Shown: positions 1 to 11,700 of the stretch, piece by piece
Layout of the letters: every line of letters starts with the position of its first letter
How positions within the stretch are numbered: the first letter of the stretch is position 1
DNA from: Unio delphinus
Lineage: Eukaryota; Mollusca; Bivalvia; Unionida; Unionidae
Length of the DNA stretch: 64,000 nt
Direction of reading: 5' to 3'
Assembly (NCBI GenBank): GCA_029339505.1
Contig: JAQISU010000003.1
Coordinates: 16,147,001 to 16,211,000 of the forward strand
Notes under the pieces: model-generated
The model's input: the letters and a program-made list of their open reading frames with translations, nothing else
Told to the model about the DNA's origin: nothing
Databases searched by the model: none
Made by a program: the position numbers and the translations under genes

Positions 1-446
1 CCAAAACCATGGTGATATATTTTATTAACAAGAATGGTTTAAATGAAACACAATTTTGAATATTGCACTCATCAGGGTAAGTCATTAAGAATCATCATAA
101 AAGTCATCACGGACATTGCTTACATTTAGCTTGCACTGCCAGTTATACTCCAGTCTAATTGAATATACGAATGCAATAGTAATTTACATTACAATGGGTT
201 ATCTGTAACTATGTAAGTTATGGCCAAACTCGGGTGGTTATCATCAAGCACTTTCAAGATCTTAATTTCAAGCTTTGCTGCAAATTTGATTCAAAGTGGG
301 AATGCTTGAGTGATCACAAACTATAAGGATGCTCATAACACATAAGAGGCTTTGTAAATTTTAATATGGTTAAAATTTAATACTGTAATAATTTGATAGC
401 TAGAATACTGTTAAACTTTTCTGAACTCGTTTGAAGATAAATCGTT
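1..446. other. AT-rich leader, nothing recognised
   Basis: I see no gene or repeat structure here. The sequence leads into the satellite that begins near 447. Confidence 0.4.
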
Positions 447-1950
447 TTGAACATTTGGCAATGCATTGACATTTCCAATGTTATGATATAAATGTCCATT
501 AGAGTGTTGAAAGGGCGATGCATTGACAGTTCCAATGCTTCGATATCAAGGGCCATTAGAGTGTTGAAAGGGCAATGCATTGACAGTTCCAATTCTATGA
601 TATCAAGGACCATTAGGGTTTTGACATGTTTGTGTATTGGTAGTTCCAATGATATGATAACAAGCACAATTCAAGTGTTGACAGGGCTGTGTATTGACAG
701 TTCCTATGCTATGATATCAAAAGCTGTGCATTGACAGTTCCAATCCTATGATATCAAAGTCCATTATAGTGTTGAAAGGACGATGCATTGACAGTTCCAA
801 TGATATGATATCAATGACCATTATAGTGTTGACAGGGCTGTGTATTGACAGTTCCTATTTTATGATATCAAAAGCTGTGCATTGACAGTTCCAATGCTAT
901 GATATCATGGGCCATTAGAGTGTTGAAATTGCGATGCAGTGACAGTTACAGTTCTATCAAGGGCCAATATATTGTTGAAAGGGCGAAGCATTGACAGTTC
1001 CAGTGATATGATATCAAGAGCGATTAGGGTGTTGACAGGGCAGTGCATCGACAGTTCCTATGATATGATAACAAGGACCATTATAGTGTTGATAGGGCTG
1101 TGTATTAACAGTTCTTATCATATATCAACGGCTGGGCATTAACAGTTCCTATGCTATGATATCAAAAGCTGTACATTGCCAATTCCAATGTTATGATATC
1201 AAGGACCATTGAAGTGTTGACAGGACTGTGCATTGACAGTTTCTATCCTATGATATGAAGGATCATTATAGTGTTGATAGGGTTTGTATTAACAGTTCCT
1301 ATGATATATTAAAGGCTGGAATTGACAGTTCCAATGATACGATAACAGTGACCATTCTAGTGTAGACAGGGCTGTGTATTGACAGTTCCAATGATATGCT
1401 ATCAAGGGCTGTGCACTGACAGTTCCTATGCTATGATATGAAGGATTATTAGAGTATTGACAGGGATGTGTATTAACAGTTCTTATGCTATATCAAAGGT
1501 TGGGCATTGACAGTTCTGATGTTATGACATCAAGGGACATTAGAGTGTAAAAAGGGCTGTGCAGTGACAGTTTCTACGCTATGATATCAGGGAATATTCT
1601 TTGACAGATTTGATGCTATGATATCAAGGGCTGTTCGTTCACAGATTTGATGATATGATATCAAGAGCTGTTCATTGACAATTTCAATGCTATAATATCA
1701 AGGGCTGTTCATTGACATTTTCATTGCTATGATATCAAGGGCTGTTCATTGACAATTTCAATTCTATGATATCAAGGACAGTTCATTGACAATTTCATTG
1801 CTATGACACCAAGGGCTGTTCATTGACAATTTCAGTGCTATGATATCAAGGGCTGATCATTGACAGTTTTGATGATATGATATCAAGGGCCATTAGTGTG
1901 TTGACAGGGCAATGCATTGACAGTTCCAATGCTATGATATTAATGACCAA
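447..1950. repeat. Satellite/minisatellite with long (about 57 bp) and short (about 37 bp) units
   Basis: About 30 degenerate units share the landmarks GATATCAAGG and CATTGACAGTTCCAATG. The left part uses a unit of about 57 bp that includes CCATTAGAGTGTTGA. From about 1,600 to 1,870 most units lack that 20-bp block and are about 37 bp. The short open frames on both strands here (for example 492-734) follow the repeat period and are not genes. Confidence 0.9.
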
Positions 1951-3650
1951 AAGAAGCAAAATGCGTTTACGATAGAACCCATCCACGTTCTTGTTGAGAT
2001 GAAGCATTACGTAATATTTGTTTGGAATCTGGTTATAAATGTTAAGGCCATGTTGTTGAAATCTTGGAATGTGATTATTTGATTATGCTGTGACTTCTTG
2101 ATCAGTCATTTAAATTTTTGTTGAGACAAGGCTTCATGTCAAATCGATGACAATATAATAATAAATTTGAAATTGAAGTGTTTTAGGTGGACCATTTTGT
2201 TGTCTTCATTCCTTAGCAGCAGGAAACAACAACAATAAGTATTATTATTCTTACTATTATAAAGATATTTCCATCCTTACATTAGTAATGTACCAAGCAA
2301 ACAAATAACATGTCTGAATTACATATATTTAAATACATATATGCAAGCATGCATCCAACCATACATGATCTACAAATGGTATGGCATAGATACCCAAAAT
2401 CTGAAAAGATAATGAATATTCCAAGAAGAAAGTGCCTGGGGGGGGGGGGGGGGTAACTTGCCATTGGTCTGAAAGCTGTCATTGGCTACATATCTCTTGA
2501 TTAAATAGTGCAACACGAAATGCGGGTCTTTCAAACTGCTTTCAAATGATGTATGTCACAATGTCACATCTGAAACAGACATTTCTTTCATGATACAGAC
2601 GTCGGTTTAAGTTGCAATCACTTTTGCATTGTATTTTTCTGAACAAAGGTTCTTCTGCATTCTGTATAACTTCTGTTTTAAAGATATTGCAAAAATGGGG
2701 ACTAGCATGTCTGCAAGAAAGTTGCAGAGTTTAACGGTTGAAGTTGCAGTGATGCTTCGTGAACCTGGTACTTAATTTGTATTTTTCTTTATTTATAATA
2801 TTAGATATTTTAATGTAAAAATTATTGTTCTAAATATGATTTTACTATACCAACCAATGAGTGTTATGGTTATTATTATTGTTGTGATGTTGCTGATTTT
2901 GTTCCTAATTAAGTTTGAAAAAAATATAGTGGTTCTTCAAATTTGTTCAGCCGTTTTTATCCTTGGTTTAATGGTAAAATATGAATAGGAAAATTTTCAA
3001 ATTTTGGGGGAAAACACCAGGTCTTAGGTATAAATTAATGAATAATCGTGAAACATGATTACATGAAAGAATACACCTTCATTCAGATTGAGAAACTTGG
3101 TCTTTACTGGTCATCTGATTTTTCAAATGTATTTCATCCCCAGAATTTGTAGCGGACAAATAAATCTATTGGTAAGAAACACATAACTGAAGCAAAGATG
3201 GTGACGTACAAATAAGCAGGATAAGATATTCTTTGAACCAGACATTCTGAGGAAGTATCTGGATCAGATTGTTCTCGTGCCACAATAAAACACTTATCTA
3301 GCATAGCATGAATCATGTGGGCAATGTGATGTCTACAAATCACACAAAATCGGAAAAGGAATGAGAAAACATTTTCTGAATTTAAATGTAATTACATTTT
3401 GGGCACCAAGTACACCAGCTCATTTCTTATGGTTTTAGATTATTAAAGTTGATTAAAGTTGACACGATATTAACTTTACCTGGGAGCCTTAAGTTATCAG
3501 GCAGTCATAAATAAATAAGTGCATATAGTCACAAGGGTATAAACATCACCAAGTACCCTGGTCTTCCAAAATGCTCAACACACTTGTACCATGCTATAGT
3601 AAAGATGGCAAAGCAAGAAAAAAGTCATGGGAATGAACTCTTGAATAGAT
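1951..3650. other. Intergenic, no gene recognised
   Basis: AT-rich DNA with a G homopolymer at about 2,437-2,453. Open frames are short and look random. No transposon or SINE was recognised. Confidence 0.4.
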
Positions 3651-3700
3651 GAAGAACAAATTTACGTTCCGGAGCATGGTGAAGTGGATGATGACCGTGC
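3651..3700 (+). repeat. Left arm of a 50-bp dispersed inverted repeat
   Basis: This 50-bp stretch, starting GAAGAACAAATTTACGTTCC, is the reverse complement of 4,985-5,034 with about three mismatches. The arms are about 1.3 kb apart and enclose unrelated sequence plus a SINE. Confidence 0.8.
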
Positions 3701-4280
3701 ATACATCACGGGATGTATATTCGGTCTCACTGTCCATTTTCTATTTTCATTAATTTCTGTTGAACTCAGAAAGACTGTAGAAAAAATTAGATTTTCTACA
3801 TTAAAAATACAAATATAGATATTTACTACATTAAACATACCAAAAAAACAAGCCAATGAGTTTTCTGAAAATCATGCTTCTCAGATTTTAATTAAGGTAT
3901 TTAGTTTCATTATTTGTAAAACCGGTACATGTGGTATAAACCAACATTACGAAAACCAATCGTCTGTGTTCATTTTTGATAGAACATTTTTGAGCATCCC
4001 ATGGTGTCAAAAAACACAACCGATTGTATCGTTGCTTACAAGTGACCTGTTATACATGTACTACTAGTATATAATAACTAACAATGGTGGACACTTCTCT
4101 CCTTTCACGTGCGACCCATTTAAGAACAAACGTTGTTATTTCAAGCTACTTTTTGCGTAGCGTAATAAATTTGGTACGTATTAAACGTTTAGCTCAGGCA
4201 TTCGGCATTATATGCGTATCAAACGTTTGGCTTACTTTCATACCTTTAAGGAACGCCAGACCATTTCCCCACAATACTGC

Positions 4281-4418
4281 GCCTGCTTAATATGCAAGAA
4301 CAACGCGTTGAATGGAATACTGCCTTAAGTTATAAATAAATGCAGGACGTGATTTTATTTTAACCAATAAGAGGTTAATATTTGATTCAGCGGGATTTCA
4401 CTTGCATATTAAGCGGGC
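4281..4418. repeat. Short element bounded by about 18-bp inverted repeats
   Basis: GCCTGCTTAATATGCAAG at 4,281 is mirrored by CTTGCATATTAAGCGGGC ending at 4,418, with one mismatch. The roughly 100-bp interior is AT-rich. It could be a tiny MITE; no target-site duplication was established. Confidence 0.45.
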
Positions 4419-4736
4419 GTGATCACGGCCATGTGGAGCAGTATTGGTTTTCAAAGGGCTGTTAACTCGGTGTTCCTCTTGTTTGTGATTATGCTTTGTT
4501 GGTACATCATAAAGACGATAGAGAAGATAAAATCAAATTTAATGTTTTTCATGAGACCTTGTATCGTGATGTTCATAAACAGTTACATGATGATGTTTCA
4601 TAGTGACATGATATTTACATCCATATTTGTTCTTTGTCTTATGATCAACAGCGTGTGTGTGATTGGGATTTTTAACGTAGCTTTAACAAGTTTTCAGACA
4701 TATCGCTACAATGTCTGCAGAGTGACAGTTTTATAG
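4419..4736 (+). other. Hydrophobic open frame, probably not a gene
   Basis: This 105-codon frame is rich in Ile, Met, Phe and Cys and could encode two or three membrane segments. The first ATG is at 4,431. It sits between a small inverted-repeat element and a SINE and ends at the SINE edge. I recognise no family. AT-rich DNA gives such hydrophobic frames by chance. Confidence 0.15.
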
Positions 4737-4972
4737 TGATGTCTAGCACTGGGACATCATGCTGCAGACATGTAGCATGATGTCCCACTCAGTCACATTA
4801 TTCTGACACCAGGCTGACCAGTCCAAACACTAACCTCTTAATGCTGAGCGCCAAGCAAGGCAGCTGTTACTGCCACTTTTTGTAAGTGTTTGGTACGACT
4901 TGGCCAGGGATAGAACCTACGATATCCCGCATCCGAGGCGGATTCTTTAACCACTAGGCCACCGGAGCGGTG
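4731..4972 (-). mobile_element. tRNA-derived SINE, family B, copy 1
   Basis: Read on the minus strand, the right end carries a pol III A box (TGGCCTAGTGG) followed by a B box (GGTTCTATCCC), as in a tRNA-derived head. The far end holds a 13-bp perfect inverted repeat, GGGACATCATGCT with AGCATGATGTCCC, around a 10-base loop. A second, more diverged copy lies at 48,881-49,120. It is not a working tRNA because no cloverleaf is preserved. Confidence 0.8.
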
Positions 4973-4984
4973 ATGAACAGCGTT

Positions 4985-5034
4985 GCATGGTCATCATCCA
5001 CTTCACCGTGCTCTGGAACGTAAATTTGTTCTTC
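4985..5034 (-). repeat. Right arm of the 50-bp dispersed inverted repeat
   Basis: Reverse complement of 3,651-3,700. It lies between the SINE B head and a plus-strand SINE A tail. Confidence 0.8.
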
Positions 5035-5039
5035 ATCAT

Positions 5040-5093
5040 TAACAGGCTATCCTGTGTTGAAAAATGGCGTTAAACTGTATGACAACAACACAA
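5040..5093 (+). mobile_element. SINE A 3'-tail fragment
   Basis: It contains the family A tail landmark TTGAAAAATGGCGTTAAAC followed by an ACAACAACA-like end, matching the tails of the SINE A copies elsewhere. The tRNA-like head is missing. Confidence 0.65.
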
Positions 5094-5336
5094 GAAGATA
5101 TATTAACTTGATTTATTTCTAGCAATTTTTTTAAGATAACTGTGTTTTGTTTACCGTCACAAACCAACTGAACTGAATTTGCGCAGATACCAAACTATTT
5201 TCATGCTACTGCCTTCGATCTAAACTCATTTTTTAAAAATATGTTTCCAAATTGATTGAAATATCTTGTCGTGGTGATTTCTTATATTTTCCACCACTTC
5301 ATCTCGAGGAGTTTACCTGATGTGATGCAGCCTCAA

Positions 5337-5525
5337 TGTTAAGTATTATGTTGTCTGCTTTGATGTTGTTTAGATGGTCAACGGCGAGAGAATATTCAAG
5401 ATTTAGTATTATGTTGTCTGCTTTGATGTTTATATGGACAATGGCGAGAGAATATTCAAGATTTAGTATTATGTTGTCTGCTTTGATGTTTTATAGACAA
5501 TGGCGAGAGAATATTCAAGATCTGG
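5337..5525. repeat. Three-copy tandem repeat of about 60-62 bp
   Basis: Units share AGTATTATGTTGTCTGCTTT and GCGAGAGAATATTCAAGA. Small indels between units make the frame at 5,336-5,533 appear open. It is not coding. Confidence 0.9.
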
Positions 5526-5542
5526 GACTGTAAAACGCAAAT

Positions 5543-5641
5543 GAACTGTAGTGCAAATTATTCCTGTCATTTTCTTCGCTTTCTTAACTCTTGAATTGTA
5601 GTGCAAATTATTCCTGTCATTTTCTTCGTTTTCTTATTTCT
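5543..5641. repeat. Two-copy tandem duplication of about 49 bp
   Basis: The two copies share GTAGTGCAAATTATTCCTGT and CATTTTCTTCG. It follows the 60-bp array directly. Confidence 0.85.
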
Positions 5642-5803
5642 AATCACACCGTCCTCATTTACTTCCTAGTTCACATAAATATAGTGACATATTCATCTTC
5701 CAAAGATAAATTATCAATTTCATTATTCTTATTTTCACTGAGATCATAAACGAGTTTTCCAAGTGGACTATCACCGTGAATAACAACATTTTAGTGAATT
5801 TCT

Positions 5804-5880
5804 TTTTTTTTTGGAGGGGGGGGGGGGAGAGGGGGCACCAGACATGTGCCTCTCCCCCCCCCAAAAAAAAAAAAAAAAGT
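5804..5880. repeat. Foldback built of T/G and C/A runs
   Basis: A T-run, G-run and GGGGGCAC are mirrored by GTGCCTCTCCCC, a C-run and an A-run around a short CAGACAT loop, giving a stem of more than 30 bp if paired. Homopolymer lengths may be affected by sequencing error. Confidence 0.7.
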
Positions 5881-6359
5881 AAAAAAGTTTTTATGTCTGT
5901 GTGTTCTCCCCTGATATGTTGTTGAAAGTTTATTATTTTTCCATTTAACACCCCATTTAATTTTTCCCATCGGGATTATATGTTTGAAAAGTGGTATTTT
6001 TTCTTTCCCTATTGTAATTTAAGTAGGACATTACTAGATGGGAATTGACCTACCCAAATTAGTATTCCACTTTTTTTATCATTTAACCATGGCTAGTGGT
6101 CCCCTATTATCCTTGTGTTTGCTATTTGTGTTGGTGCTATTTGTGTGTTGCTATATATAAGTCTATACATTGTGTTTTTGTAAGGATAGCCTTTTCCGTT
6201 CAAATTTTTCCACCAGTTGTCTTACTTTTTGACAACTCTCTAAATGGGTTATCACGTAAAATCTTTTATTTAAATAAATTTTAGTTAAATTTTGAATTTT
6301 TTTGCAAACTGAAGTGTAATTAATTATAGATTTAATGTACACCAATTTACTTTCTAATA
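5881..6359. other. AT-rich spacer, nothing recognised
   Basis: No repeat or gene seen. The open frames are short and use rare, unstructured codons. Confidence 0.35.
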
Positions 6360-6475
6360 ATATTTAATAGTCTAGGTCCGCCTCCCTTGAGTAAGGGTCT
6401 GTACGAATTTATTTGGTTATACAGCTCCTGATTCAATTAGGGTCGTCCTTTATTTATTTATGTTAATTAATCTAA
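6360..6475 (+). mobile_element. Possible 3' end of a Tx1/L1-type LINE
   Basis: The run ATTAGGGTCGTCCTTTATTT resembles the 3' end of the LINE at 6,840-11,700, which reads ATTAGGGTGTTTTTTATTT on its own strand. Only the short tail is visible, so this is a tentative call. Confidence 0.3.
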
Positions 6476-6527
6476 GAAATGTTCCAAAAGTTTTTTTTTT
6501 ACGATTTACCCTTTAATAGTGTCCATG

Positions 6528-6695
6528 TGGTAGAAGGAGAGGTAGACAGAGAAAAAAGTGGAGTGACAACATCACAGAATGTACCAGGAAAAGTTTTGCA
6601 CAGACACAGGCATTGGCACATGATTGAGTCAAGTGGAGGGAACTGGTCAGATGCTCAGCAGCACAGTGCCTCAACGACCACACTAGGTCAAGAGA

Positions 6696-6741
<46 letters not shown>
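6528..6741 (+). mobile_element. 5'-truncated LINE B fragment with (GAT)n tail
   Basis: It matches the 3' end of the minus-strand LINE at 23,270-25,640. In translation it shows the Arg-rich C-terminal motif RRRGRQRKKWSDNITE, then TQALAHD, then WRELVRCSAAQC. It ends in about 14 GAT repeats, a tail typical of RTE-like LINEs. The open frame here reads the tail as poly-Asp and is not a gene. Confidence 0.8.
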
Positions 6742-7139
6742 CCTTTTAATGGGTATCATGTCTCGTGGGGATCTAGACATGAAAGAAAAAGTTTGGATAT
6801 AGTATCCAGAGAAGAAGAGATGCCTAATTTAAATTAATTTTAACTTTTAAAATTTACTGAATAAAAATAAGTATAAAATAAATAAAAAACACCCTAATGG
6901 GGTGATTATCCAAACTCTTCCATAGGCCTGCTCACTTCCCGTAGCGCCATGTGATATAGCCCCGTAGCGTCATCATTAATTTACTATCCCCATTAAGATG
7001 GTATTTAGTATTATAATTAAATTCTATATAATGTACAACACTAATGTAGTATCTTTCATTATTTAAGTAATTTTTTTAAATAATAAAAAAATAAAGAAAA
7101 ACGTTTTGTATGTTTGTTTAAAAAAAATTTATAGGATAT

Positions 7140-10100
7140 TTACCTAACCTTCATGAGTGGTCCACATTTTATTAACGTCTTCGTTATATAGTCAGTAGTT
7201 TGTCGTATTAATTTTTTATTAAAGTTTCCGTCTAGGAAGAGTATTTGACGTATGTCGTACTTGTCTACCATCATTATTTCAATTATAAGTTTGATCCTTT
7301 CTTCCTTTGTTATATCACACTGAGTCATCGTATGATTTTTTTGTGAACGGGGCATTTCTGCATAGAGGGCAGCTAACAGGGGCCTGAATCATTCGTCTTC
7401 TAAGTGCCACTTCGCCCGTAAGCTAGGCGTTGTGGAGGTACGTGTAGATGACACTCTGTACCTTAGGAGAGTTGATGTCAGATCAATACCTCCAAACTCT
7501 AGCCCAATTTACATGTGGATTTTCTATCTTTACTTTATTTTTACTTGAAGTTGCATCTAAATCACAAATCCAGTCATATGTCTTATCCTTACTTAGTGCC
7601 CATAGTTCTTTGTAGTCCCTATACCTATATAAAGTTTCTTTAGCCCCCCCTATATAAGTGTGGTGTGTCTAATTTCTTACTCAATTTCTTGTCTGTGTAT
7701 ATGTCTTGTCTGTTTCTCATGCCAAAACCTAACCCAAAAATGTATAGTGCCTCCCACGGTGTTTGTGGTGTGCTGCCTAAACTTTTAAACCTATTTAATA
7801 AATTTTTACATTTTATTAGAGTGGGATTAGGTAAGGCTAATCCCCCCTTTAGTTTAGACCTATATAGTGTCGACTTTCTTATGTAATATGTCTTGAAATT
7901 CCATATGTAGTCTACTATTTCATTATCAATGGTTTCTAGTGTTTTATTGTTAATGTCCACAGGGTTTAGTAAACAAGTCAAATTAGAATACATATATATT
8001 TTTGCAACCTGTGAACGTTCTATTAGACTAAGCGGCGTGAGTGCCCAGATATTTATTACATCTTTTATTTTATTTTTAACTTTTATACAGTTTTCCTTTT
8101 CTCCATTTACCCCAAAAGAAAATCCCTAGGGCTTTTACTCTGTTCTTAATCAAGTGGGGAGGTAATCCAGGGTGGTTTCTCCTCCAGTTTCCTATTTTTA
8201 GAATTTCCGTTTTCTCATGATTTATTTGTGATCCCGATGCTTTTCCAAAAGCTTCATATTCCTTTTGTAGGTGAATAAAGGAATTCGGATCGTTTATAAA
8301 GTTTGTACAATCATCAGCATGTTGTAGCATCTTGAATTCTTCTCTTAGATTTGGTATTTTGATTCCATGAATATTAGTGTTATTCCTGATTTTTATAATC
8401 AGGATTTCGATCGCTACTACGTATAATATCATTGTTAGTGGGCAGCCTTGCCTCACTGATCTTTGTATTTCAAATTTATCTGTTTTTGTACCATTTACTT
8501 GTACATTTGCAGTTATTTTATTGTACATTATTCTAGTCCATTTTTGGAAATTATTTCCAAATCCAAATTTTTCCAGTACTTTTTGCATATAATTATGTTC
8601 TAATCTGTCAAAAGCTTTTTCCTGGTCGAAAAGTACCATAGCACATTTCGAATTTGATCCATTTATACAATCTATAACAGTCCTAATGTTAAGTATATTG
8701 TTATGTATGCTTCTACCTTTACCACCGCATGTTTGATTAGTGTTTACAATCGTATTTATCCCGTGTTTAACCCTATTCGCTAAAATTCTACTGAGTATTT
8801 TGTAATCAGTGTTAAGGAGGGAGATGGGCCTCCAGTTTTTTTTAAGTCGGTTCTGTCTCCTTTCCCTTTGTAAATGATAGTGATCAAGCCCTCCCTCATT
8901 GAGTCTGTCATTTTATCATTTTTTTAAAAGTATATTATTAAATAAACATTCTAAAATTGGTGCCACCTCACTTTGAAATTTCTTATAGAATTCCGCCGCG
9001 AGGCCATCTTGCCCTGGTGATTTACCTTTTGCAAGTTCTTTTATTGTGGCTTGCACTTCCTCCACAGAAATGAATTCATCACACAATTCTTTGTGTTCTG
9101 ATGAAATCTTTTCACATTGTATTGAATTTAAGCACTGTGTTATTATGTTATTGTCTATGTTTTGAAATGTATATAGTGTTGTATAAAAAAAATTGTACTT
9201 CCTTCATAATTTCTGCTTTAGTTGTCACTTCCAACCCATTTATCATTAGAGTGTCTAGTGACTTCTCACCCCTTCCTTTCCTTTTTTCTTCCCTTTTAAA
9301 TAATTCCTTAGCCTGTTTGTATAAGTGGTGAAATTTACCTGCCCTGATTTATGTTCCCTTTTTCTCCCATTCTTCTAGCTTTTCTAATTGTTTGAAGTAG
9401 CTCTCCTTATCCCTTGTAGAAGTTGTGTCTTCATTTAGTTTTCTTTTTAATTCTAATATCTCCATTTTATGAATCCGTTTACGTTTAGTTTAGTGATATA
9501 TTACTAGTTTTTTAACTTTTTTCTTAAATTTATCGAAATCAGTTAATATATCAGCTACATTTTGTCCCATTTCATTTGTAAGTATTTTAGGGATTTCTTC
9601 TTTTATTTCTCTAATAAGTTGTTCATCATTTAGAATGGAGTTATTTAATTTCCATTCTCCCTTTCCCCATCTATTACTTTTAATCACTATTTCCAGAGTT
9701 ATTTGTTTATGATCTGATATTTTGAAATCTAAAATTTGAGCTTTTGTATGTTTTATGTTCGAAATCAGTTACATACAATTTATCTATCATACTTGCTCCC
9801 TTTATTCCTTGACGTGTATATTCATGTGTGTATTCCGTTTTTAGTAAATTCAAACGTCTATACACATCAGTTAATTTGTTTCCTTTTATTAATTTACCCA
9901 TATTTTTCATTAGTGCTAAGTCCTTGGTTGTTAGTTTTCCAGTTCAATCTACGTTTTCTCCCACCCAGTTAAAATCAACCCCCATAATCAGATGTTCTGC
10001 ATAGAAATTATTTAAATAGTTATTTAGATTTATTAAGAAGTCATTGTGACTTTCCCTAGATGCTGGACAATATATATTCAAAATATGAAGTTTATTAAGT

Positions 10101-10399
10101 TTTAAATGTATAACTCTCCCTTTTAAACTAATATCTTCTTGTAAAATTTCCCAATTTTGCCTAATTCTATTACTTATAGTAGCTACACCCGCTTTAGCGT
10201 CGTTGTAGTTACTATCATTTATGACAAATATCGCATCCATTTTCGATTTAATTTCTGTTATCAATGTCTTTGAAAGTTTGTTGTGTGTTTCTTTAATTAA
10301 TATTATGTCAAACTGTTTTAATTTTATTAGCTGTGCAATTTTGTCCTTATCTAAACCATTAGTGTTAATTGATGTGATATGGAAGTTTAGTTCTTCCAT
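7140..10399 (-). pseudogene. LINE A ORF2: endonuclease and reverse transcriptase remnants
   Basis: The N-terminus (10,399 to about 9,944) is an APE-type endonuclease with INTNGLDKDK, the catalytic Glu region LIKETHNK and GVDFNWVGE. A central region (about 9,490-9,910) is broken by frameshifts. The RT core (about 8,850 to 8,076) shows RPISLLNTDYKILS, FDQEKAFDRLEH and VRQGCPLT; the catalytic box reads HADD where Y/FADD is usual. At 7,640-7,993 lies a C-terminal domain with KGGLALPNP. Near 7,330-7,390 a CPLC...HTMTQC zinc knuckle is split across two frames. It would have copied LINE RNA at the target site; it cannot now be translated whole. Confidence 0.8.
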
Positions 10400-10486
10400 T
10401 TTCGGTTTTCCAGGTGGCTTGTTCCCTATAATAGCTTAATTATATATTGCAGTAATTTTGCAATTAACATTATGTATATTTTTCTA

Positions 10487-11660
10487 TTATAATTTTGTTT
10501 GGGGCATTGGCCCCTCGTCGGTCGGTTCCGTAACCGTCGTGTCCCTATTGTCAGTATTCCGTTTCATGTCATCCATTTTGGGTTTACATTTCTCGATTAG
10601 TTCCATTTCTAGTATTTCCTGCATTATGTCAATTTGATCGTCGCTTGAACCGTCACATAAGTTCTTTTCTTTGAGCTCTTTTTTCTTTTTCTCCCTCATA
10701 TTCCATTTTTGCTGTTTTGATTCCATTCTTGCCTGCGATATGACCTTTAGTATATCCTCAACAACTGGGAGCTTTGTATCCTCACTCGATGAGGAGTCTG
10801 ACAGCGTCTTACATTTGCGCTTCCTTTGTGTTGGTATGGGTGTTGAAGTAAATGGATGCATTCCACTTATCTCCGTCGGATTATCACATATGATATCTTC
10901 CATGCCTTCTTCTTCCTCCTCTATTGGCAAAATCTCATACTTGTTTTGAGTTTTTAGAGGCGTTTGTGCGAAAATTTTTCTGGTTGTTTTCTTTGGTGTT
11001 TGAAAGTCGTTCTTTTCCGCTATGGTTTCAACCGTTCTTTCTGTTTGATTTTCATTAATGTTTTCTTCATGTGGTAATGTCTCCTTTCGTAGAGCTTTTC
11101 CTTTTGCCTTTGACGCATATGTATCTGCGTTTTTGGTCATTTTGATGTTTTGGAAGTGGACATTCCCTTGGGCCATGACCTGTTATTCTGCAGCGTGGAC
11201 ATGGCCTGTCACTTTCGCAACTTCTATCCCATTACGTAAAAATACGGCGGTATTTTCTTTGCCTCTGGGACTCTAATTATTCTTTCGCCATTATGAATTT
11301 TCTCGAATCCAAAGCAATTAGCCTTCTTCTCATTGGCGATTTTGACTTTGTGGATTCACATTAACTTGTCTATAATGACCGTTGTACTAACTTCAAGGGG
11401 TAGACCGGATATAAACACATCTATGTTTTTTGGTTCTATTTCCCTTATGATGGGTTCAGTGTCCACAATTTTCACTCTGTGTCCCTGTATCTGTAGCTCA
11501 GTCTGATGCAGAAGTTTCTTATTCTGTTTTGGGTACAGGGTATACTTATTACGTCCTCCATATTGAAGCCCGTCAATTTCGTCAAGGTAAATTCCCAAAC
11601 TTTCATAGACATCAGAACCTCTGTTTGGCGCGGTAGTTTTTCTATGTTACCAAAATCCAT
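10487..11660 (-). pseudogene. LINE A ORF1: RNA-binding protein remnant
   Basis: The ORF starts at the ATG at 11,660. The first part crosses a frameshift near 11,580 and continues to an RRM-like segment ending in VFISGLPLEVSTTVI. A CCHC zinc knuckle, CPRCRITGHGPREC, is readable at about 11,160-11,210 in a frame different from the downstream stretch. The remainder (from 11,176) is Lys/Glu-rich and charged. ORF1 proteins of this group coat LINE RNA. At least two frameshifts break it. Confidence 0.7.
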
Positions 11661-11700
11661 GGTCTGGCATCACTCCCTGTGATATATGACTAGCCTCTGG

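Larger units (their letters stand above)
6840..11700 (-). mobile_element. LINE A, Tx1/L1-group non-LTR retrotransposon, decayed
   Basis: Read on the minus strand the order is ORF1 (RNA-binding, zinc knuckle), ORF2 endonuclease, reverse transcriptase and a C-terminal zinc knuckle, followed by a 3' UTR ending near a TTAGGGTG stem and an AT-rich tail around 6,840-6,900. The RT motif RPISLLNTDYKILS and the two-ORF layout point to the L1/Tx1 group. Several frameshifts and stops show it is dead. Exact ends were not determined. Confidence 0.8.

Noticed and set aside
4084..4290. Plus-strand 68-codon ORF as a gene
   Set aside because: It contains a short direct repeat (TTAAACGTTTAGCT and TCAAACGTTTGGCT), has no recognisable motif, and ends in an inverted-repeat element.
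6479..6802. Plus-strand ORF with a poly-Asp run
   Set aside because: Poly-Asp is the (GAT)n tail of a LINE fragment; the frame is not the LINE coding frame.
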